A stretch of 64,000 nucleotides of DNA from Bradyrhizobium diversitatis (GTDB lineage: Bacteria > Pseudomonadota > Alphaproteobacteria > Rhizobiales > Xanthobacteraceae). Each line of letters begins with the position of its first letter. Position 1 is the stretch's first letter. Location of the stretch: assembly GCF_016031635.1 (NCBI RefSeq), contig NZ_JACEGD010000030.1, positions 62,001-126,000 on the forward strand, read 5' to 3'. The position numbers and the translations under genes are program-made. This document shows, piece by piece, positions 1-8,997 of this stretch. Below the pieces are notes generated by a model. It was not told where the DNA came from and did no database searches. It was given only the letters and a program-made list of their open reading frames with translations.

Positions 1-48
1 GCGGAGATCGAGGACATCGTGGCTTTTCTTGCAACGCTTCGGGACTAG
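1..48 (+). CDS. C-terminal end of a c-type cytochrome (partial)
   Basis: An open frame enters from the left edge and stops at TAG 46-48. Its last residues, EIEDIVAFLATLRD, form the amphipathic C-terminal helix usual in class I cytochromes c. soxY starts 4 nt later, so the gene is probably the upstream member of the same operon, a SoxX-like or other thiosulfate-pathway cytochrome. The heme motif lies outside the window, so the exact family cannot be fixed. Confidence 0.6.
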   Translation, partial: AEIEDIVAFLATLRD

Positions 49-52
49 GTTC

Positions 53-520
53 ATGCCAACCACGCGACGACAATTCCTGGGCCTCGCCGGCGGCGTGACG
101 GTCGCCGGCACCATCCCGATCGTCACGCTGCGGCCGATCGAAGCAACGCCGGCAATGCTCAACACCGCGATCCGCAACGTCGTCGGCGAAGCCCAGATTC
201 GCAACGGCAGGGTGAAGCTCGACATTCCGCCGCTGGTCGAGAACGGCAACACGGTGCCGATGACGGTGAGCGTTGCAAGCCCGATGACGGCCGATGACCA
301 CGTCAAGAGCATCCACGTCTTCAACGAAAAGAACCCGCAGCCGAACATCGGCAATTTCTATTTCGGCCCCTCCTCCGGCCGAGCCCAGGTCTCGACCCGG
401 ATCCGGCTCGCCGATACCCAGAAGGTCGTCGCGATCGCGCATCTCTCCGACGACACGTTCTGGCAGGTTGCCGCGGACGTCGTCGTGACGTTGGCCGCCT
501 GCACCGAGGAGACGAACTGA
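53..520 (+). CDS. soxY: Thiosulfate-oxidation carrier protein SoxY, atypical C-terminus
   Basis: SoxY is the periplasmic carrier that holds sulfur intermediates on a cysteine at the tip of a C-terminal arm while SoxXA, SoxB and SoxCD act on them. The 155-residue product starts with a Tat signal (TRRQFLG at residues 4-10, then a hydrophobic run), so ATG 53 is preferred over an upstream TTG at 29. The stop overlaps the soxZ start, as expected for the SoxYZ heterodimer. The odd point is the end: the family normally finishes in GGCGG, but this protein ends VTLAACTEETN. The carrier cysteine is probably Cys150, with five polar residues after it. Family assignment is firm; normal function is less certain. 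Confidence 0.88.
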   Translation: MPTTRRQFLGLAGGVTVAGTIPIVTLRPIEATPAMLNTAIRNVVGEAQIRNGRVKLDIPPLVENGNTVPMTVSVASPMTADDHVKSIHVFNEKNPQPNIGNFYFGPSSGRAQVSTRIRLADTQKVVAIAHLSDDTFWQVAADVVVTLAACTEETN

Positions 521-837
521 TGGCCGCCCTCATCAACGTTCCCTCGAAGGCCAAACGCGGCGACATCATCGAGATCCGCACGCTGACCTCGCACATCATG
601 GAGACCGGCTTCCGCCACACCGCCGACGGCAAGCTGGTGCCGCGCGACATCATCACGAGCTTTGCATGTCGCTACAACGGCACGGAGATTTTTCGCGCCG
701 ATCTGTTTCCGGCGATCGCGGCGAACCCATATTTGTCGTTCTTCACGGTCGCGAAGGACAGCGGCAAATTCGAGTTCGAATGGATCGGAGATAACGGCTA
801 TTCGACAACCGCGTCGGCATCGATCACGGTCGAATGA
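520..837 (+). CDS. soxZ: Thiosulfate-oxidation protein SoxZ
   Basis: SoxZ is the partner of SoxY in the periplasmic carrier complex. This 105-residue protein has the expected length and immunoglobulin-like beta composition, with the segment PSKAKRGDIIEIRTLTSHIMETG near its start, a typical SoxZ N-terminus. It has no signal peptide, which fits the family: SoxZ is exported with SoxY by the Tat route. Its ATG overlaps the soxY stop (ATGA) and its own end overlaps the soxA start, so the three genes are translationally coupled. Confidence 0.93.
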   Translation: MAALINVPSKAKRGDIIEIRTLTSHIMETGFRHTADGKLVPRDIITSFACRYNGTEIFRADLFPAIAANPYLSFFTVAKDSGKFEFEWIGDNGYSTTASASITVE

Positions 838-1613
838 TCTCCTGGCGCGCGATAGCGGTGGCAACCTTGTTCACCGCAGCTCCTGCCCTGCTCGCCGGTG
901 AAATCCCACCCGATGCACGCCGCTCCGGCTACACCTTCATGGGCCCAGACACGCGCGCCATGCAGGACGACGACACCACCAATCCCGGCATGCTGTTCGT
1001 GCTCGACGGCGAAGCGCTCTGGGCGAAGAAGACCGGCAGCGCCAGCAGAGCCTGCGCGGATTGTCATGGCGATGCGCGCAGCAGCATGAAGGGCGTCGCG
1101 GCGCGCTACCCCTCCTTCGACAAGTCCCTCGGCCGTCCCGTCGCGCTCGATCAGCGGATCAATCTTTGCCGCGCCGATCATCAGCAGGCGGCGCCGCTGC
1201 CCTACGAGAGCCGCGACCTGCTCGCATTATCCGCTTTCGTCGCCCACCAGTCGCGCGGCATCCCGATCACGGCCGGTGACGATCCGCAAGCCAAACCGTT
1301 TGTCGCGCAGGGCCGCGCGCTCTTCATGCAGCGCGAGGGCCAGCTCAACCTCGCTTGCACCAACTGCCATGACGACAATTTCGACAAGCGCCTTGCGGGC
1401 GCGCCGATCACGCAGGGACAGCCGACCGGCTATCCGCTCTACCGCCTGGAATGGCAGACCCTGGGATCGCTCGCGCGGCGGCTGCGCAGCTGCATGACGG
1501 GCGTCCGGGCCCAAGCCTATGACTACGGCTCGCCCGAGCTAGTCGCGCTCGAGCTCTATCTGATGTCGCGGGCGCGTGGCCTGGCGATGGAGACGCCGGC
1601 GGTGCGTCCCTGA
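834..1613 (+). CDS. soxA: Sulfur-oxidation diheme cytochrome SoxA
   Basis: SoxA is the catalytic subunit of SoxXA, which couples thiosulfate to the SoxY cysteine. The 259-residue protein starts with a Sec signal peptide (about residues 1-21). It carries two heme motifs, CADCH at 74-78 and CTNCH at 175-179. Cys220 in RSCMTGVRA matches the conserved active-site and heme-ligand cysteine of the family. All key residues are present. The start overlaps the soxZ stop by 4 nt. No soxB, soxC or soxD follows; a hairpin and a convergent gene end the cluster here. Confidence 0.93.
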   Translation: MISWRAIAVATLFTAAPALLAGEIPPDARRSGYTFMGPDTRAMQDDDTTNPGMLFVLDGEALWAKKTGSASRACADCHGDARSSMKGVAARYPSFDKSLGRPVALDQRINLCRADHQQAAPLPYESRDLLALSAFVAHQSRGIPITAGDDPQAKPFVAQGRALFMQREGQLNLACTNCHDDNFDKRLAGAPITQGQPTGYPLYRLEWQTLGSLARRLRSCMTGVRAQAYDYGSPELVALELYLMSRARGLAMETPAVRP

Positions 1614-1615
1614 AA

Positions 1616-1646
1616 GGAACCGGCCGGGACACCGCCCGGCCGTTCC
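1616..1646. terminator. Hairpin between convergent soxA and permease genes
   Basis: CGGCCGGG at 1621-1628 pairs with CCCGGCCG at 1635-1642 across a 6-nt loop. GGAA/TTCC outside extends the stem past a one-base bulge. It starts 2 nt after the soxA stop and 20 nt before the end of the opposing permease gene, so it could serve both. There is no T tract. Confidence 0.6.
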
Positions 1647-1665
1647 GCGAGACTTGAGGCAACGC

Positions 1666-3333
1666 CTACTCCGCCGGCGCGGCCGACATCTCCGGATGCG
1701 CGGCGTAGGGCTCGCTGGCGCCGAGCTTGGCGGCGGCGAACAGGCCGGCGGCCATCACGGCGTAGGCCAGCGCGACCGCGGGCGTCACGCCAAAGCCGCC
1801 GCCGATGCCGACGGCCTCGCCGTGCATGAAGCCGAAATAAGTCAGCACTGCCCCGACCAGCGCAAAGGCGGACGCCTTCTCGAAGTCGCGCTCGATGATG
1901 AAGACACCGATGGCGCCGAGGATGAGGCCGCCGAGGATGGAGCCGCCGCCCATCACCTCAAGGCCGTGATAGAACACGCCCTGCTGCGGCAGCGCGGCAA
2001 TCGCGGCGGCCTTGACCGCATCGGCTTTGTCGGCCGCCATTCCGCCGACGGTTGCCGCCGCGTTCATGGTGGAGCCGAGCATCGTATCGATCTGGAGCTT
2101 GGCCCAGGCGGCCAGATGCGGCGTCAGCGCCAGTACGATCGCGGGCGCGTGCTTGACCGGCGTGGTCTGGAACGCCTGCGCGCCGATCAGCATGCCGATA
2201 TAGAGCAGGATCGGAGAGATCGCGACTACGGGCACCAGCGCCAGCAACACCGAGATGATGCCGAACCAGGCCAGCACCACGACCATGATGCCGGTCGCCG
2301 CGGAGTAGCCGATCCGGCCGCCCATCGCCTTCCAGCCGGGGTGGCCTATATAGACGGCGTTGATGAAGGGATTGCCCATCAGGCAGCCGATCAGGCTGAC
2401 GACGCCGTCAGCGGTGAGCACGCGCGTGGTCGGATAGTCGTCGCCGGCCGCTTCCGCGCTCTCGACATTGTCCATAGCCTCGACGAGGTCGTAGATGCCG
2501 AACGGAATGGCGGTGACCAGGATGATGCCGAGGAATTCGAAGCCGGAGAAGACATAGCCTATTGCCGGGATCGGCACCGAGAAGCCGAAGTTGGCGAAGG
2601 CAGCGCCAACGCCTTTGAGGCTCAAGCCGCCAAGGCCGAGCCCGAACAGGTTCGAGCCCCAGGCGATGACCATACCGACGGCAATGGCGACGAGACCGGC
2701 GGGAATGCCGCGCCAATACTTCACACCGCCGAACCAGCTCACCAGGATGATGGCGAAGCAGACCAGACCAATCTGCGGCGTCATGTACATCTCCAGCGCC
2801 GGCCGCATCGAGATGAAGGTGACGGAGACCCCGGCAAGCGTGCCGAGCAGCGCTGCGCGCGGCGTGATCTTGCGGATGAACGGCGCAATGAAGCCGCCGA
2901 TCATGAGAATGAAGCTCTGAAAGAACACCCAGACGAGGCCCGCCGACCAGCCCTTGAGCGGGTCGCCGGTCTTCAGCGTGATCGGCAGCATGATGACGAA
3001 GGTGACGATGAACATGTGCGGCACGCTGACGCCTGAGGGCAGCGCGCAGACGTCGTTGCGGCCGGTCCTCTGCGCCAGCCGGTACGCGAGATACGCATAA
3101 TAGAAGGTGGACAGGCACATCATCAGCCCGAGCGCGGGCAGGATGCGGCCGAACACGAGACTGTCGGGCATCTTCAGCACGAAGCGCAACAGGCCCGTGA
3201 GCACCAGCATGTTGACGAGGATGTTGGTGCCGAAGCCGAAAAACGCGTTCCAGTCGCCCGATGTCCATAGCGCCGGCTTGAACTCGGACTTGTTCAGATC
3301 AGAACTGCCGGCCGACCCCGTCAATGTGCTCAT
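1666..3333 (-). CDS. NCS2/AzgA-like purine-type permease
   Basis: This 555-residue inner-membrane protein has about 12-14 hydrophobic segments. Around residues 285-340, an acidic segment (EAMDNVESAEAAGDD) is followed by a membrane region and GGRIGYSAATG, the arrangement seen in the AzgA branch of the NCS2 nucleobase transporters. Substrate cannot be read from sequence. It starts 10 nt after the stop of a biuret/ureidoacrylate-type amidohydrolase, so the two form one operon. It probably imports the amide or pyrimidine-related nitrogen compound that the enzyme cleaves. The family call is moderate and the substrate is inferred from context. Confidence 0.7.
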   Translation of the reverse strand: MSTLTGSAGSSDLNKSEFKPALWTSGDWNAFFGFGTNILVNMLVLTGLLRFVLKMPDSLVFGRILPALGLMMCLSTFYYAYLAYRLAQRTGRNDVCALPSGVSVPHMFIVTFVIMLPITLKTGDPLKGWSAGLVWVFFQSFILMIGGFIAPFIRKITPRAALLGTLAGVSVTFISMRPALEMYMTPQIGLVCFAIILVSWFGGVKYWRGIPAGLVAIAVGMVIAWGSNLFGLGLGGLSLKGVGAAFANFGFSVPIPAIGYVFSGFEFLGIILVTAIPFGIYDLVEAMDNVESAEAAGDDYPTTRVLTADGVVSLIGCLMGNPFINAVYIGHPGWKAMGGRIGYSAATGIMVVVLAWFGIISVLLALVPVVAISPILLYIGMLIGAQAFQTTPVKHAPAIVLALTPHLAAWAKLQIDTMLGSTMNAAATVGGMAADKADAVKAAAIAALPQQGVFYHGLEVMGGGSILGGLILGAIGVFIIERDFEKASAFALVGAVLTYFGFMHGEAVGIGGGFGVTPAVALAYAVMAAGLFAAAKLGASEPYAAHPEMSAAPAE

Positions 3334-3343
3334 GATAATACCC

Positions 3344-4042
3344 CTATGTGGTCGAAACCTTCATTGCCTCCAGAACTGCGGCTGAATCCGCGACCCAGCC
3401 GAAGATGCCGCCCTGGGCCTTGATCATCTTCAGGCCCATCTCGTGAAACTCGGGGAAGTAGGATGCGCAGCCGTCGGCGATGACGACGCAGCGATAGCCG
3501 CGATCATTGGCCTCGCGCACGGTGGTGTTGACGCACACTTCTGTCGTGACGCCGCACACCAGCAAATTCTCGATGCCGTATTTCCCAAGGACGTCGCCGA
3601 GCTCGGTCGCGTAGAACGCCCCCTTGCCGGGCTTGTCGATCACGATTTCGCTGTCGAGCGGATAGAGCTCGGGAATGATGTCGTGGCCGGCCTCGCCGCG
3701 AATGAGGATGCGCCCCATCGGACCGGGATCGCCGATGCGAAGGCTCGGCGCGCCGCGCTCGACCTTCGCCGGCGGGGCGTCGGAGAGATCAGGCAGATGT
3801 CCCTCGCGGGTGTGGATGACCAGCATGCCGGTGTCGCGCGCGGCCGTCAGCACCGTACCGATCGGCTTCACCGCGCGTGCAAGCTGGCTGACGTCGTTGC
3901 CCAGCGTTTCACCGAAGCCACCGGGCTCCATGAAGTCGCGCTGCATGTCGATGATGAGAAGCGCGGTGGCGGGCCAGTCGAGCGTGATCGGCTCGGGCTC
4001 GGCGCTGATGACGCCCTTTGTCGGCTTGGCTGAGTTCAACAT
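3344..4042 (-). CDS. Cysteine hydrolase of the isochorismatase fold, biuret/ureidoacrylate amidohydrolase type
   Basis: The 232-residue protein shows the Asp-Lys-Cys triad of the family: Asp32 in LLIIDMQRDF, Lys137 in DKPGKGAF and Cys170 in GVTTEVCVNTTVREANDRGY. The blocks HTREGH, IGDPGP, RGE and IIPELYP closely resemble rhizobial biuret hydrolase as I remember it, so release of ammonia from biuret or a related ureide is the best guess. ATG 4042 is chosen because the extra 36 residues of the longer frame are low-complexity and lie over a candidate operator. The gene heads an operon with the permease 10 nt downstream. Confidence 0.75.
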   Translation of the reverse strand: MLNSAKPTKGVISAEPEPITLDWPATALLIIDMQRDFMEPGGFGETLGNDVSQLARAVKPIGTVLTAARDTGMLVIHTREGHLPDLSDAPPAKVERGAPSLRIGDPGPMGRILIRGEAGHDIIPELYPLDSEIVIDKPGKGAFYATELGDVLGKYGIENLLVCGVTTEVCVNTTVREANDRGYRCVVIADGCASYFPEFHEMGLKMIKAQGGIFGWVADSAAVLEAMKVSTT

Positions 4043-4095
4043 GACGCAGGCCCCGCGAGAACTCTCTTGGCCAGGAGTTCTGCAAGCGCCGTGCC

Positions 4096-4107
4096 ATTGT
4101 GTACAAT
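4096..4107. promoter_or_regulatory. Candidate GntR-type operator
   Basis: ATTGTGTACAAT has 5-bp inverted arms around GT and fits the TTGT-ACAA pattern bound by many FCD-type GntR regulators. It lies 53 nt upstream of the amidohydrolase start. No GntR gene is in the window, so the assignment is an inference. Confidence 0.4.
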
Positions 4108-4250
4108 TCCGATTGGAAGGAGAGCTTCGAGAAATTATCTGCTCTGTCAAAATGTTACGAGCTTAAGTGCGCGTGTGCTCATTCGCTGCGCGGCGCTTTT
4201 ACGGCGTGCATTTGCTCAATGCTTAAGCGGTGGCGGGACTTTCACCAGCC

Positions 4251-4355
4251 GTCATTCCGGGGCGCGACGCAGTCGCGAGCCCGGAATCCATCGGGCCGCA
4301 GTACCTGAGGTGAAATGGATTCCGGGCTCGACGCTACGCGTCACCCCGGAATGAC
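4251..4355. repeat. Dispersed palindromic repeat (GTCATTCCGGGG family)
   Basis: The element opens with GTCATTCCGGGG and closes with its complement CCCCGGAATGAC. Inside is a second matched pair, GAGCCCGGAATCCAT and ATGGATTCCGGGCTC, so the whole 105 bp can fold as one long hairpin. It lies in the 341-nt gap between the amidohydrolase start and the convergent end of the hotdog gene. The rest of that gap (4108-4250) holds nothing recognisable. Confidence 0.75.
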
Positions 4356-4383
4356 GACGCAGGTGTGTGGCGACGCCTTGCCC

Positions 4384-5337
4384 CTACCGCCCCGCCCCAT
4401 ACAGCTGCCGGTACTCGCTCTCATACGGCGCATACGAGTCCTTCAGTGTCGCCATGTTCAGCAGCATGGTCGCCACCATCGCGCCCGCACTGTCGAACAC
4501 GCGCGTCTTTACCCAGGCGCTTTCGGTGCGGCGGCTGCCGGAGAGCGCGACCACCTCGCGCTCGACTTCGTACTCTTCGCCAACGAAGAGCGGGCCCTTC
4601 ACGAGGCGGATCTCCTGGTCGGCGAACAGGCCGACAGCCGGGCCCCTGGCCGGCAACGGATCGTCCTTGGAGCGGTACTGAAACAGCACGCTCAGCATCT
4701 CCATCGGGATGATGGGCCTGCCCCAGGGACTATCCGCGCTCGAGTAGTAGGGCGAGTTCTCGGTGATGACGGCGAGCTTCCGTCGGAGTGAGAACGGATA
4801 GAGGTCGCCCATGTTCTGATCGAAAGCCATGCGCACAGGTTGCCGCTTGCCGGTCTGCGCCACCTTCACATCGCGCAGGATCACGGGATCGGTCAGCGGC
4901 TTGAGCTCGCCGAGGCGCGTCTCGAGCGCGGTCGCAACCGGCGCACCGCCGGCCGAGGCCGTACCGCGCAGCACCTCGGTGCCGTCGCGCTTGACCATCT
5001 GAATCTGGCACTGGCTCGTGCCGGGCAATGGCTTCGACAGGATCGCCTGCACCTCCTCACCTTCGTAGCAGACGCTGCGATAATGCGCGGACAGGCAGCC
5101 TGTCTCGAACCAGGCACGACCCCAGAGCCGTTCGCCGAGCGGTGCGAATTGGCTGAAATGCGTGGGGCCTTCGATGGTGCCGCCCTTGAAGCCCAGCTTC
5201 TGGGCGGTGGCATCGTCATGGATCGAGGCGTGCGCATCGTAGACCTGCGCCTGCAGCATCTGCCGCGGCCTGCGCCACGGGCCGATCAGCGCCTCCGTGG
5301 TCTCGGTGATCTCGGTCTCGAACGCGTTTGCAGTCAT
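4384..5337 (-). CDS. Hotdog-fold (MaoC/thioesterase-like) protein of unknown function
   Basis: The longer open frame has a non-coding-looking N-terminal part; ATG 5337 (MTANAFETEITETTEAL) gives 317 residues. The composition suggests two tandem hotdog-like halves. The segment IEGPTHFSQFAPLGERLWG and the second-half segment PIIPMEMLSVLF are the likely substrate helices. Such proteins usually act on acyl-CoA thioesters or enoyl-CoAs, but I cannot name a reaction. It is divergent from the indolepyruvate oxidoreductase gene, whose product is an aryl-acetyl-CoA, with 156 nt between the starts. A role in aryl-CoA metabolism is therefore possible but speculative. Confidence 0.7.
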   Translation of the reverse strand: MTANAFETEITETTEALIGPWRRPRQMLQAQVYDAHASIHDDATAQKLGFKGGTIEGPTHFSQFAPLGERLWGRAWFETGCLSAHYRSVCYEGEEVQAILSKPLPGTSQCQIQMVKRDGTEVLRGTASAGGAPVATALETRLGELKPLTDPVILRDVKVAQTGKRQPVRMAFDQNMGDLYPFSLRRKLAVITENSPYYSSADSPWGRPIIPMEMLSVLFQYRSKDDPLPARGPAVGLFADQEIRLVKGPLFVGEEYEVEREVVALSGSRRTESAWVKTRVFDSAGAMVATMLLNMATLKDSYAPYESEYRQLYGAGR

Positions 5338-5493
5338 GGCTTTTCCTCCACAGGCAGCCATGACTAACAGGACCGCCACGGATGCGGCCAGCGATATTGA
5401 CTTCGCTGTGACATGCTTTTGACTGTCACAATTCGCGACGCGCAGCCGCAATCCCTCCCGCAGCGCAAACCCCGAGAGCCAAGGACTTCCGAA

Positions 5494-8400
5494 ATGACGC
5501 TGATGCAGGTCGAGCTGGACGACAAATACCGGCTCGAATCGAAGCGGATCTTTCTGTCCGGCACCCAGGCTCTGGTTCGACTGCCGATGTTGCAGCGCGA
5601 ACGCGACCGGCTTCAGGGGCTCAACACCGGCGGCTTCATCTCGGGCTATCGCGGTTCCCCGCTCGGCATGTACGACCACGCGCTGTGGCGGGCGAAGTCG
5701 CACCTCCAGCAGCACGACATTGCCTTCGTCCCCGGACTGAACGAGGACCTGGCCGCGACCGCGGTCTGGGGCAGCCAGCAGGTCGGCCTGTTTCCCGGCG
5801 CCAAGGTCGATGGCGTGTTCGGCATCTGGTACGGCAAGGGCCCCGGCGTCGACCGCTCGGTCGATGCGCTCAAGCATGCCAATGCAGCGGGCACCTCGCT
5901 GAACGGCGGCGTGCTCGCGCTTGCCGGCGACGACCACGGCTGCCAGTCCTCGACGCTGGCGCATCAGAGCGAGCAGGTGTTCGCGGCGGCGCTGATCCCG
6001 GTGATCAACCCGGCGACGCTGCAGGACTATCTCGATCTCGGCCTCTACGGCTTCGCGCTGTCGCGCTTCTCCGGCTGCTGGGTCGGCTTCAAGGCGATCA
6101 GCGAGACCGTCGAGAGCTCCGCGTCGATCTACAGCGATCCCGAACGTATCCAGATCAGGCTGCCCGACGATTTCGAGATGCCGCCCGGCGGCCTCAACAT
6201 CCGTTGGCCCGATCCGCCACTGGAAGCCGAGAAGCGGCTGTTCGGCCCGAAGATGGCCGCCGTGCAGGCCTTCGCCCGCGCCAACCAGCTCGACCGCATC
6301 GTGCTCGATTCAAAGCCGGCGCGGCTCGGCATCGTCGCGACCGGCAAGGCCTATCTCGACCTGCGCCAGGCGCTCGCCGATCTGGGCATTACGGACAAGG
6401 ACGCGCAGGATCTGGGTTTGCGCATCTACAAGGTCGCGCTGACCTGGCCGCTCGAGGAAAGCGGCGCCAAACGTTTCGCCGAAGGTCTTCAGGACGTGCT
6501 GGTGGTCGAGGAGAAGCGCGGCTTCATCGAAGACCAGCTGATGCGCATCCTCTACAACATCGACGCGTCGAAGCGCCCGACCGTCACGGGCAAGCGCGAC
6601 GAGCGCGGCGCACCGCTGCTGCCGAGCGAGGGCGAACTGACACCGACCATCGTCGCGGCCGCACTGGTGGCGCGTTTGCGCAAGCTCGGCCATCACAGCC
6701 CAGTGCTGGAACAGCGCCTCGCCCGACTCGAGGCCTTCGACAATCCCGTCACCACGAGCACGCAAATCAAGCTCGCGCGCACGCCGTTCTTCTGCTCGGG
6801 CTGCCCACACAACACCTCCACGCGCGTGCCGGAGGGCAGCCGCGCCATGGCCGGCATCGGCTGCCACGGCATGGCCCTGAGCATGCCGACCCGCCGCACG
6901 GATTTGATCTCGCATATGGGCGCCGAGGGCGTGAACTGGATCGGCCAGTCGCCCTTCACGACCGAGAATCACATCTTCCAGAATCTCGGCGACGGCACCT
7001 ACACCCATTCCGGTCTTCTGGCGCTCCGCGCCGCGTCCGCCGCCGGCATCAACATCACCTACAAGATCCTCTACAACGATGCCGTCGCCATGACCGGCGG
7101 CCAGCCGGCCGAAGGTGCCTTCAACGTCGCCCAAATCGCGCATCAGGTCTGGGCCGAAGGCGTCAAGCGGCTTGCGATCGTCTCGGACGATCCCGCCAAG
7201 TACCCGCAAGGCAATTACTTCCCGCAAGGCGCGACGATCCATCACCGCCGCGAGCTCGATGCCGTGCAGCGCGAGCTGCGCGACATCAAGGGCCTCACCG
7301 TCATCGTCTACGACCAGACCTGTGCCGCCGAAAAGCGCCGCCGCCGCAAGCGCGGGCTGTATCCCGATCCCGCCAAGCGCGCCTTCATCAACGAGCTCGT
7401 CTGCGAAGGCTGCGGCGACTGCTCGCAGGCCTCCAATTGCGTCTCGGTGCAGCCGTTGGAGACCGAGTTCGGCCGCAAGCGTCAGATCGACCAGTCGAAC
7501 TGCAACAAGGACTTTTCCTGTGTCGAGGGCTTTTGCCCGAGCTTTGTCACGGTGCACGGTGGCACGCTCAAGCGTATGAAGACCTCGGCGGTCGATTCCG
7601 GGCAATTGTTCGCCGATCTGCCGCTGCCGCCGGCGCGTGAGCTCGACGGTCCCTACAACATCCTCGTCACCGGCATCGGCGGCACGGGCGTCATCACCAT
7701 CGGCGCCCTGCTCGGCATGGCCGCCCATGTCGACGGCCGCGGCTGCTCGGCACTGGATTTCACCGGCCTCTCGCAGAAGAACGGCGCGGTGATGAGCCAT
7801 GTCCGCATCGCGCCGAAGCCGGAGGAGATCTCCGCGGTCCGCATCACCACCGGCGGTGCCGACGTCATCCTCGGCTGCGACATGATCGTTTCGGCCGGCC
7901 CGACCGCACTCAGCCGCGCCGAGCGCGGCGTGACCAAGGCCTACATCAACGCCGACCTGCAGCCGACCGCCAGCTTCGTGCAGAACCCCGATCTCGATTT
8001 CGAGATGGGAACGATGCGGACCGTGCTGCGCGACGCCGTCGGCGACAACAACCTCGACATCATCGACGCCACGGGCATTGCTTCGGCACTGATGGGCGAT
8101 AGCATCGCGACCAATCCGTTCATGCTCGGCTTCGCCTTCCAGAAGGGCGCGATCCCGCTGTCGCTGGACGCCCTGCTGCGCGCCATCGAGATCAACGGCG
8201 CCGCGACCGAGATGAACAAGCTCGCCTTCACCTGGGGCCGCCTCGCCGCCCACGACATGTCGCGCGTGCGCAGCGTGCTCCAGTTCAAAGCGAGAGCGTC
8301 CGCGCCGGCGAAATCGCTCGACGACATCATCGCGACCCGCGCCGAATTCCTGACCTTCTATCAGGACAAGGCCTATGCCGACCGCTACCTCGCAGCCGTC

Positions 8401-8970
8401 GCCAAGGTGCGCAAGGCGGAGAGCGCGGCTTCGCCCGGGTCAACCGAGCTCACCGAAGCGGTCGCAAAGAACCTGTTCAAGCTGATGTCCTACAAGGACG
8501 AATATGAAGTCGCCCGTCTCTACACTGACGGCAGCTTTGCCAAGAAAGTGTCGGAGAAGTTCGACGGCGATTTCACGCTGAAGTATCACCTGGCACCGCC
8601 GATCTTCGCCAAGCGCGACAAGACGACCGGACATCTGCAGAAACAGGAGTTCGACAGCTGGATGATCCACGCCTTCCGCCTGCTCGCCAGGCTCAAGTTC
8701 CTGCGCGGCGGCCTGCTCGATCCGTTCGGCCGCACCGAGGAGCGCCGGACCGAGCGGAAGCTGATCGCCAATTATCTGGCGATGATCGATCAGCGGATCA
8801 CAGGGCTGAAGCCGGAGCAGATCCCGCTGCTGGCAAGGCTTGCGCGCGTGCCGCAGACCATCCGCGGCTTCGGCCATGTCAAGGAAGCCAACATCAAGCT
8901 GGCGGCGGCCGAGACGGCGCGGCTGGAAGCAGAGCTCGAGAACAGCCGCTTTGCGGCAGCTGCGGAGTAG
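5494..8970 (+). CDS. Indolepyruvate ferredoxin oxidoreductase, fused alpha-beta form
   Basis: The 1158-residue protein fuses the TPP-binding alpha part and the gamma-type beta part of the IorAB enzymes. These oxidatively decarboxylate aryl-pyruvates from aromatic amino-acid transamination to aryl-acetyl-CoA. ATG 5494 (MTLMQVELDDKYRLES) is preferred over an in-frame ATG at 5413, which adds an unlikely leader. Residues near 430-560 carry the TPP region (CSGCPHN, GIGCHGM, YNDAVAMTGGQPAEG). A ferredoxin-like cysteine set lies at 637, 640, 643 and 649, with further cysteines at 670, 676 and 680. The C-terminal half begins at NILVTGIGGTGV, the beta-subunit domain. The length matches the fused form common in proteobacteria. 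Confidence 0.93.
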   Translation: MTLMQVELDDKYRLESKRIFLSGTQALVRLPMLQRERDRLQGLNTGGFISGYRGSPLGMYDHALWRAKSHLQQHDIAFVPGLNEDLAATAVWGSQQVGLFPGAKVDGVFGIWYGKGPGVDRSVDALKHANAAGTSLNGGVLALAGDDHGCQSSTLAHQSEQVFAAALIPVINPATLQDYLDLGLYGFALSRFSGCWVGFKAISETVESSASIYSDPERIQIRLPDDFEMPPGGLNIRWPDPPLEAEKRLFGPKMAAVQAFARANQLDRIVLDSKPARLGIVATGKAYLDLRQALADLGITDKDAQDLGLRIYKVALTWPLEESGAKRFAEGLQDVLVVEEKRGFIEDQLMRILYNIDASKRPTVTGKRDERGAPLLPSEGELTPTIVAAALVARLRKLGHHSPVLEQRLARLEAFDNPVTTSTQIKLARTPFFCSGCPHNTSTRVPEGSRAMAGIGCHGMALSMPTRRTDLISHMGAEGVNWIGQSPFTTENHIFQNLGDGTYTHSGLLALRAASAAGINITYKILYNDAVAMTGGQPAEGAFNVAQIAHQVWAEGVKRLAIVSDDPAKYPQGNYFPQGATIHHRRELDAVQRELRDIKGLTVIVYDQTCAAEKRRRRKRGLYPDPAKRAFINELVCEGCGDCSQASNCVSVQPLETEFGRKRQIDQSNCNKDFSCVEGFCPSFVTVHGGTLKRMKTSAVDSGQLFADLPLPPARELDGPYNILVTGIGGTGVITIGALLGMAAHVDGRGCSALDFTGLSQKNGAVMSHVRIAPKPEEISAVRITTGGADVILGCDMIVSAGPTALSRAERGVTKAYINADLQPTASFVQNPDLDFEMGTMRTVLRDAVGDNNLDIIDATGIASALMGDSIATNPFMLGFAFQKGAIPLSLDALLRAIEINGAATEMNKLAFTWGRLAAHDMSRVRSVLQFKARASAPAKSLDDIIATRAEFLTFYQDKAYADRYLAAVAKVRKAESAASPGSTELTEAVAKNLFKLMSYKDEYEVARLYTDGSFAKKVSEKFDGDFTLKYHLAPPIFAKRDKTTGHLQKQEFDSWMIHAFRLLARLKFLRGGLLDPFGRTEERRTERKLIANYLAMIDQRITGLKPEQIPLLARLARVPQTIRGFGHVKEANIKLAAAETARLEAELENSRFAAAAE

Positions 8971-8997
8971 CGGTTAGAGCTCAAGCCCTCTCCACGC

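Noticed and set aside
6310..8253. 647-codon open frame antisense to the indolepyruvate oxidoreductase
   Set aside because: It is a GC-bias shadow: its composition is Arg/Ala/Asp-rich without domains, while the plus strand has clear enzyme motifs throughout.
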